64,000 nt of DNA, taken from assembly GCA_035529695.1 (NCBI GenBank), contig DATKWD010000097.1:1-64000 (forward strand), in the 5' to 3' direction. The notes beneath the pieces are model-generated. The model did no database searches. It saw only the letters and a program-made list of their open reading frames with translations, and had not been told where the DNA came from. The stretch is from DATKWD01 sp035529695 (GTDB taxonomy: Bacteria; Actinomycetota; Acidimicrobiia; Acidimicrobiales; Salinilacustritrichaceae). Below, piece by piece: positions 60,216 to 64,000 of the stretch; the stretch's first letter is position 1; the number at the start of each line of letters is the position of its first letter. The position numbers and the translations under genes were made by a program.

Positions 60216-60811
60216 CGTACCCCGAGATCGTCCGCAATCGGCGGATGATCCGAGCGTTCGCGGCCCGGCAGGTCGATGCCGCTGTCGTCGATGACCTCAT
60301 CGACCTGGCTCGCCACGCGCCGGCGGCGGGCAACACCGACGGTCGCGACTTCCTCGTCCTCGACACGCCGTCGGCCACCGCGACGTACTGGGACACCACG
60401 CTGCCGGCTGACCGCCGCGAGTCGTTCCGCTGGGCCCAGCTGCTGGCGGCGCCGGTGCTCGTGGTCGTCCTCGTCCGCCCCGAGAGCTGGGTCGAACGCT
60501 ACGCCGAACCCGACAAGGCACAGACCGGTCTCGGGCACGACGCGGATGCCTGGCCGGTGCCGTACTGGTGGGTCGACGGCGGGATGGCGGCGATGACCAT
60601 CCTGCACGGGGCCGTCGACGTCGACCTCGGTGCCCTGTTCTTCGGCACCTTCGAGCACGAGGCTGCGGTCCTCGCTCGGTTCGGCGTTCCCGGCGATCGG
60701 CGAATCGTCGGGGTCATCGCGCTCGGTCACCCGATGCCGCACGAGGCGGGTCGATCGGCGTCACGTCGTCGTCGCCCGGTCGACGAGGTCGTTCACAGAA
60801 ACGCCTGGTGA
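60179..60811 (+). CDS. Nitroreductase-family protein
   Basis: A nitroreductase/FMN-fold protein; the family-typical start YPEIVRNRRMIRAFAARQV and the RHAPAAGNTDGRDFLVLD motif are clear, together with an ALFFGTF segment and a GVIALGHP C-terminal motif. The start is uncertain: the first good in-frame codon is TTG 60179, inside the previous gene, while ATG 60244 would cut off the conserved TYPEIVRNRR segment. With TTG the length is 210 residues. FMN-dependent reduction of nitro or related compounds is the family activity; the natural substrate is unknown. Confidence 0.82.
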   Translation: MGDGRRPRQARLTYPEIVRNRRMIRAFAARQVDAAVVDDLIDLARHAPAAGNTDGRDFLVLDTPSATATYWDTTLPADRRESFRWAQLLAAPVLVVVLVRPESWVERYAEPDKAQTGLGHDADAWPVPYWWVDGGMAAMTILHGAVDVDLGALFFGTFEHEAAVLARFGVPGDRRIVGVIALGHPMPHEAGRSASRRRRPVDEVVHRNAW

Positions 60812-60815
60812 ACGC

Positions 60816-61715
60816 TCAGCCGCTCGTGAGCACCCACGCCGTCACCCCGGCGACGATGATGACCGCGATCACGATCCCGAGCAGGATGCCGGCGACGAGA
60901 CCGGGTCCACCGACATCGGAGTCGAAATCGGCGCCGGTTGCCGCGGCGTCGGGCATCTCGGGTGCGGGTTCGGGTTCGGGTTCGGGTGTGATCTCGGGGA
61001 GAACCGCGGTCGGTTCGGCGGGCGTGCCGGGCACGGCGTCGTGGACAGCGGCGGGCGCACGCAGCACGGGAGCGCGGGTGAAGGCCTCCACGCCGGACAT
61101 GTTGGTGTCGGCCATGGTCGCCCGACACACCTCGCACGCCACCGCGTGCTTGGCGATCTGCCGGCCGGTGATCGGATCGAACGTGCGGATCTCGGCTTCG
61201 TCGAGGATCGCGGACAGCTCTTCGCAGCGGGGCCGACCGTCGTGCCAGATCCGCCAGCTCGCATGTGCACCCTCGAGTCGACCGCGAAGCCGGTCGAGGA
61301 GGTCGACGGCCTCCTCCGGAGCCGTGCCGACGTCATCGGCCAGCGTGCCCGCCGGCACCGCGAACCGCAGGTGGAGATCCACGAGGCTGGCGTCTTCGGG
61401 TCCCATCGCCTCGGCGGCGCCCCAGGCCTGACGTGCTCCTGCGAACTGGTCTGAAGCGGCGTCGACGCCGAGGGCGAACACCACTCCGCCTGACTCATCG
61501 ATCGAGGGCCGCGGCGCAGGATCTCCGGCAAGCAACTCGAGCGCACGGTTCCGCGTCGCGATGAGGATCGCCGATGCAGGGTCGGCGATGGCTTCGACCA
61601 CGACGCCCTCCACGGCAGCGGCGGTGGCCGCGTCGCGGTCGTGCAGAATTCGCCACGCCACGTCGTAGGCCGCGTTCGCCCAGGCGGCGCGGTCGGTCCG
61701 GGAAGCCTTGGGCAC
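60816..61715 (-). CDS. ECF-sigma-like protein with zinc anti-sigma motif and membrane anchor
   Basis: A 299-residue protein from GTG 61715. Residues 11-66 resemble ECF sigma region 2 (AAYDVAWRILHDRDAA ... ATRNRALELL) and residues about 98-150 resemble region 4 (LVDLHLRFAVPAGTLADDVG ... LLDRLRGRL). Then KHAVACEVC (His190, Cys194, Cys197) matches the zinc anti-sigma motif Hx3Cx2C. A Pro/Glu linker and one membrane helix (about 272-295) end it. So sigma-like and anti-sigma-like parts lie in one membrane-tethered chain. Whether it still directs transcription is uncertain, as region 2 is divergent. Confidence 0.72.
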   Translation of the reverse strand: MPKASRTDRAAWANAAYDVAWRILHDRDAATAAAVEGVVVEAIADPASAILIATRNRALELLAGDPAPRPSIDESGGVVFALGVDAASDQFAGARQAWGAAEAMGPEDASLVDLHLRFAVPAGTLADDVGTAPEEAVDLLDRLRGRLEGAHASWRIWHDGRPRCEELSAILDEAEIRTFDPITGRQIAKHAVACEVCRATMADTNMSGVEAFTRAPVLRAPAAVHDAVPGTPAEPTAVLPEITPEPEPEPAPEMPDAAATGADFDSDVGGPGLVAGILLGIVIAVIIVAGVTAWVLTSG

Positions 61716-61795
61716 GGGCCGATCATGCCCCAGACCGGGCAGGACTCCGGGGATTCCGTACCGGTTCGCCTCTCGGTGCCGCCTAGCCTCGGCCC

Positions 61796-63625
61796 GTGGC
61801 CTCGGACACCGATCGCACCGAGCAGCCACTCGGACGGCTGTGGCGCCATGCCGAGCGGCAGCATCGGCGCGCACGGGTGGCGGCGCTCTACTCGGTGCTC
61901 AACAAGCTCTTCGACCTCGCGCCACCGCTGCTGATCGGCCTGGCCGTCGATGTCGTCGCGAACGACGGGGGCGCAGTGATGCAGCGGGTCGGTCTCGACA
62001 CGCCGAGGTCTCAGCTCGTGGGCATCGGCGTCCTCACGTTCCTCGTGTGGGCCGCCGAATCGCTCTTCGAATACCTGTATCAGTGCGCCTGGCGGAACCT
62101 GGCCCAGGACGTGCAGCACGAGCTCCGGATCGATGCGTATGCCCATGTGCAGAAGCTCGACCATTCCTGGTTCGAGAACCGTGCGACCGGCGACCTCACG
62201 GCGGTCCTCAACGACGACATCAACCAACTCGAACGCTTTCTCGACATCGGTGCCAACGAGATCATCCAGGTGTTGACGACGGTCATCGCCATCGGGGCGA
62301 TCTTCTTCGCTCTCGCTGCGCAGGTTGCATGGTGGGCGTTCCTGCCGATTCCGGTGATCCTGTGGGGATCGTTCCTGTTCCAGCGTCGTCTCGAACCGCG
62401 TTACGAGGAAGTTCGCGATCGCGCGGGTGAATTGAACGGTCACCTGGCGAACAACCTGCTCGGGATCTCGACGGTGAAGAGCTTCACCGCCGAGCGGCAC
62501 GAAGAGGAGCGCATCACCGCTCAGTCCGACCGCTATCGCGACGCCAATCGTGCCGCGATCACCCTGTCCTCGGCGTTCACGCCGCTCATTCGCATGGCGA
62601 TCCTGGTCGGATTCACCGGGACGCTCGTCTACGGAGGATTCCTCGCCATCGAGGGGACGAGCCTCACGGTCGGCGAGTACAGCGTCATGGTCTTCCTGTC
62701 GCAGCGCCTGCTCTGGCCGCTGACGGGGCTGGGCGAGACGTTCGACCAGTACCAGCGGGCGATGGCCTCGACGAACCGGGTCCTCGACGTGATCGACACC
62801 CAGCCGACCATCCTCGGCGGCGATCGCCGGCTGCACGTCGAGGTGGGCGGAGGCGAGGTCCGCTTCGAGGGCGTGCGGTTCGGCTACGGCGACGGGATGA
62901 CGGCCATCGGCGGGGTCGACCTTCGGTTGGCGCCGGGCGCGACGACGGCGGTCGTCGGTCCGACTGGTTCGGGGAAGTCGACGCTCGTCCGCCTGCTGCT
63001 GAGGTTCTACGACCCCGACGAGGGACGGGTCACGATCGACGGCGTCGACATCGCAGAGGTCGACCTCGGCGACCTCCGGCGCATCACCGGACTCGTGAGC
63101 CAGGACGTCTACCTGTTCGGCGGGTCGGTCGCCGACAACATCGCCTACGGCCGCATGGACGCCTCACGCGACGACATCGTTGCTGCGGCTGCGGCGGCAG
63201 AGGCGCACGAGTTCATCCGCGCCCTGCCCGACGGGTACGACACGGTGATCGGCGAGCGAGGCCAGAAACTCTCGGGAGGCCAGCGTCAGCGGCTCTCGAT
63301 CGCACGAGCAGTCTTGAAGGACCCTCCCGTCCTGCTGCTCGACGAGGCCACTTCGGCGGTCGACAACGAGACCGAGGCCGCCATCCAACGTTCGCTCGAC
63401 CGGATCAGCCAGAACCGGACGACCCTCGTGATCGCCCATCGGCTGTCGACGGTCCGCAACGCGGAGGTGATCCACGTGCTCGACCGGGGTCGCATCGTCG
63501 AGTCGGGTGGCCACGACGACCTGATCGGCCACGAGGGCATCTATGCAAGCCTGTGGGCCGTCCAGACCGGCGAACGGCCCTCCGACCGCGAAGGACGGTC
63601 GCCCGATGGCGATTCCGTCAGCTGA
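61796..63625 (+). CDS. ABC transporter, fused permease and ATPase (exporter type)
   Basis: A 609-residue half-transporter of the ABCB/MsbA exporter type. The N-terminal membrane domain has six hydrophobic helices (residues about 20-310), and the C-terminal ATPase has Walker A GPTGSGKST, the signature LSGGQRQR, Walker B VLLLDEATSA and a switch His in VIAHRLST. It should work as a homodimer or with a partner; cargo is not predictable. The GTG start at 61796 is 80 bases from the divergent sigma-like gene. The methyltransferase gene starts inside its last codons. Confidence 0.93.
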   Translation: MASDTDRTEQPLGRLWRHAERQHRRARVAALYSVLNKLFDLAPPLLIGLAVDVVANDGGAVMQRVGLDTPRSQLVGIGVLTFLVWAAESLFEYLYQCAWRNLAQDVQHELRIDAYAHVQKLDHSWFENRATGDLTAVLNDDINQLERFLDIGANEIIQVLTTVIAIGAIFFALAAQVAWWAFLPIPVILWGSFLFQRRLEPRYEEVRDRAGELNGHLANNLLGISTVKSFTAERHEEERITAQSDRYRDANRAAITLSSAFTPLIRMAILVGFTGTLVYGGFLAIEGTSLTVGEYSVMVFLSQRLLWPLTGLGETFDQYQRAMASTNRVLDVIDTQPTILGGDRRLHVEVGGGEVRFEGVRFGYGDGMTAIGGVDLRLAPGATTAVVGPTGSGKSTLVRLLLRFYDPDEGRVTIDGVDIAEVDLGDLRRITGLVSQDVYLFGGSVADNIAYGRMDASRDDIVAAAAAAEAHEFIRALPDGYDTVIGERGQKLSGGQRQRLSIARAVLKDPPVLLLDEATSAVDNETEAAIQRSLDRISQNRTTLVIAHRLSTVRNAEVIHVLDRGRIVESGGHDDLIGHEGIYASLWAVQTGERPSDREGRSPDGDSVS

Positions 63626-64000
63626 CCCCAGGTTGCTCCGCACCGGACAGTACGTGGACTCGTCGAACCTCGATGCCCGGTCGTCGATCTATGCGTTTCG
63701 GCGACCCGAGTTCGATCTTCACGGGTGGGTGCTCTCGTTCGTTCCCGAGGGAGGACGGGTGCTCGACGCCGGCTGCGGGCCCGGCTCGTATCTGGAACGG
63801 TTCGCCCGAGCCGGTCGCGAGCAGGTGATCGGGATGGACCTGTCGGCGGGGATGGCCATCGAGGCTGCGAGGCATGCCCCGACCGGCTCCGCCGACATCA
63901 CGGCGCTGCCGTTCGGAGACGGCGTGTTCGACACCACCCTGGCGATGCACATGCTGTATCACGTCGACCCGCCGGCCAACGGTGTGGCCGAACTGCGGCG
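63606..64000 (+). CDS. SAM-dependent methyltransferase (partial, C-terminus beyond window)
   Basis: Only the first 131 codons are in the window. The SAM-binding motif I VLDAGCGPGSYLERFA is followed by an acidic motif II (GMDLSAGM) and DITALPFGDGVFDTTLAMHMLYHV, typical of class I methyltransferases of the UbiE/methyltransferase-11 type. The ATG at 63606 lies 20 bases inside the ABC transporter gene. The substrate cannot be assigned. Confidence 0.85.
   Translation, partial: MAIPSADPRLLRTGQYVDSSNLDARSSIYAFRRPEFDLHGWVLSFVPEGGRVLDAGCGPGSYLERFARAGREQVIGMDLSAGMAIEAARHAPTGSADITALPFGDGVFDTTLAMHMLYHVDPPANGVAELR

Overview
The window is high-GC DNA, densely packed with genes and with many GTG or TTG starts. 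It looks like a chromosomal segment of an actinobacterium, most likely a deep-branching lineage such as Acidimicrobiia (an Ilumatobacter-like organism). This placement is inference from gene content: SepF, YggT and DivIVA/Wag31 follow ftsZ, there is a Bpa/PafE-type proteasome activator, two luciferase-like F420-type oxidoreductases, a type-2 (eukaryote-like) IleS, MurE with the DAP-type DNPR motif, and a DUF222/HNH remnant of the 13E12 type. No rRNA, tRNA, CRISPR array or intact mobile element was seen.

Layout. 1-2991 (minus): the front part of a sensor kinase and its OmpR-type regulator, an inositol-phosphatase family enzyme and a small membrane protein. 3055-3984: pantothenate kinase. 4006-9865 (minus): two large overlapping genes, an Hsp70 ATPase domain fused to a dynamin-like GTPase and a pseudokinase with a Pro/Ala linker fused to a second dynamin-like GTPase. 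This pair is the best candidate for an undescribed system. 9969-13129: Nudix hydrolase, then a Rieske/glutamate-synthase-like fusion coupled to an unknown gene. 13233-15647: broken DUF222 gene, DNA polymerase IV, DUF3040 protein. 15654-20206 (minus): MoxR, DUF58 and transglutaminase operon. 20287-29181: ROK kinase, LLM oxidoreductase, a large cyclase/ATPase/repeat regulator (minus), LLM oxidoreductase, acyl-CoA dehydrogenase, a small protein, HNH protein and a lipoate-ligase-like protein.

29246-46685 is a nearly complete division and cell-wall (dcw) cluster: mraZ, rsmH, ftsL, ftsI, murE, mraY, murD, ftsW, murG, murC, murB, ftsQ, ftsZ, pgeF, yggS, sepF, yggT, divIVA. Most junctions are ATGA or GTGA overlaps, so translation is probably coupled. 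It starts at a consensus-like promoter interleaved with four TGGGN elements exactly 21 bp apart, probably the MraZ operator. murF is absent from its usual place between murE and mraY. Downstream are ileS, a DksA-like protein with a histone-H1-like lysine-rich tail, lspA, an RluD-type pseudouridine synthase and an Rrf2 regulator.

52700-64000 holds a phosphodiesterase-like enzyme, bpa (its 3' end is followed by degenerate copies of its own tail-coding sequence), a degenerate GGDEF membrane protein head-to-head with a small exported protein, dnaE preceded by a cluster of DnaA-box-like sequences, an unknown protein, a nitroreductase-like protein, a membrane-tethered ECF-sigma-like protein with a zinc anti-sigma-type motif, an ABC exporter and the start of a methyltransferase. 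No gap without a gene exceeds 300 bases; the longest are 46686-46898 (213 bp), 29182-29362 (181 bp, promoter region) and 25352-25527 (about 177 bp, no clear motif seen).
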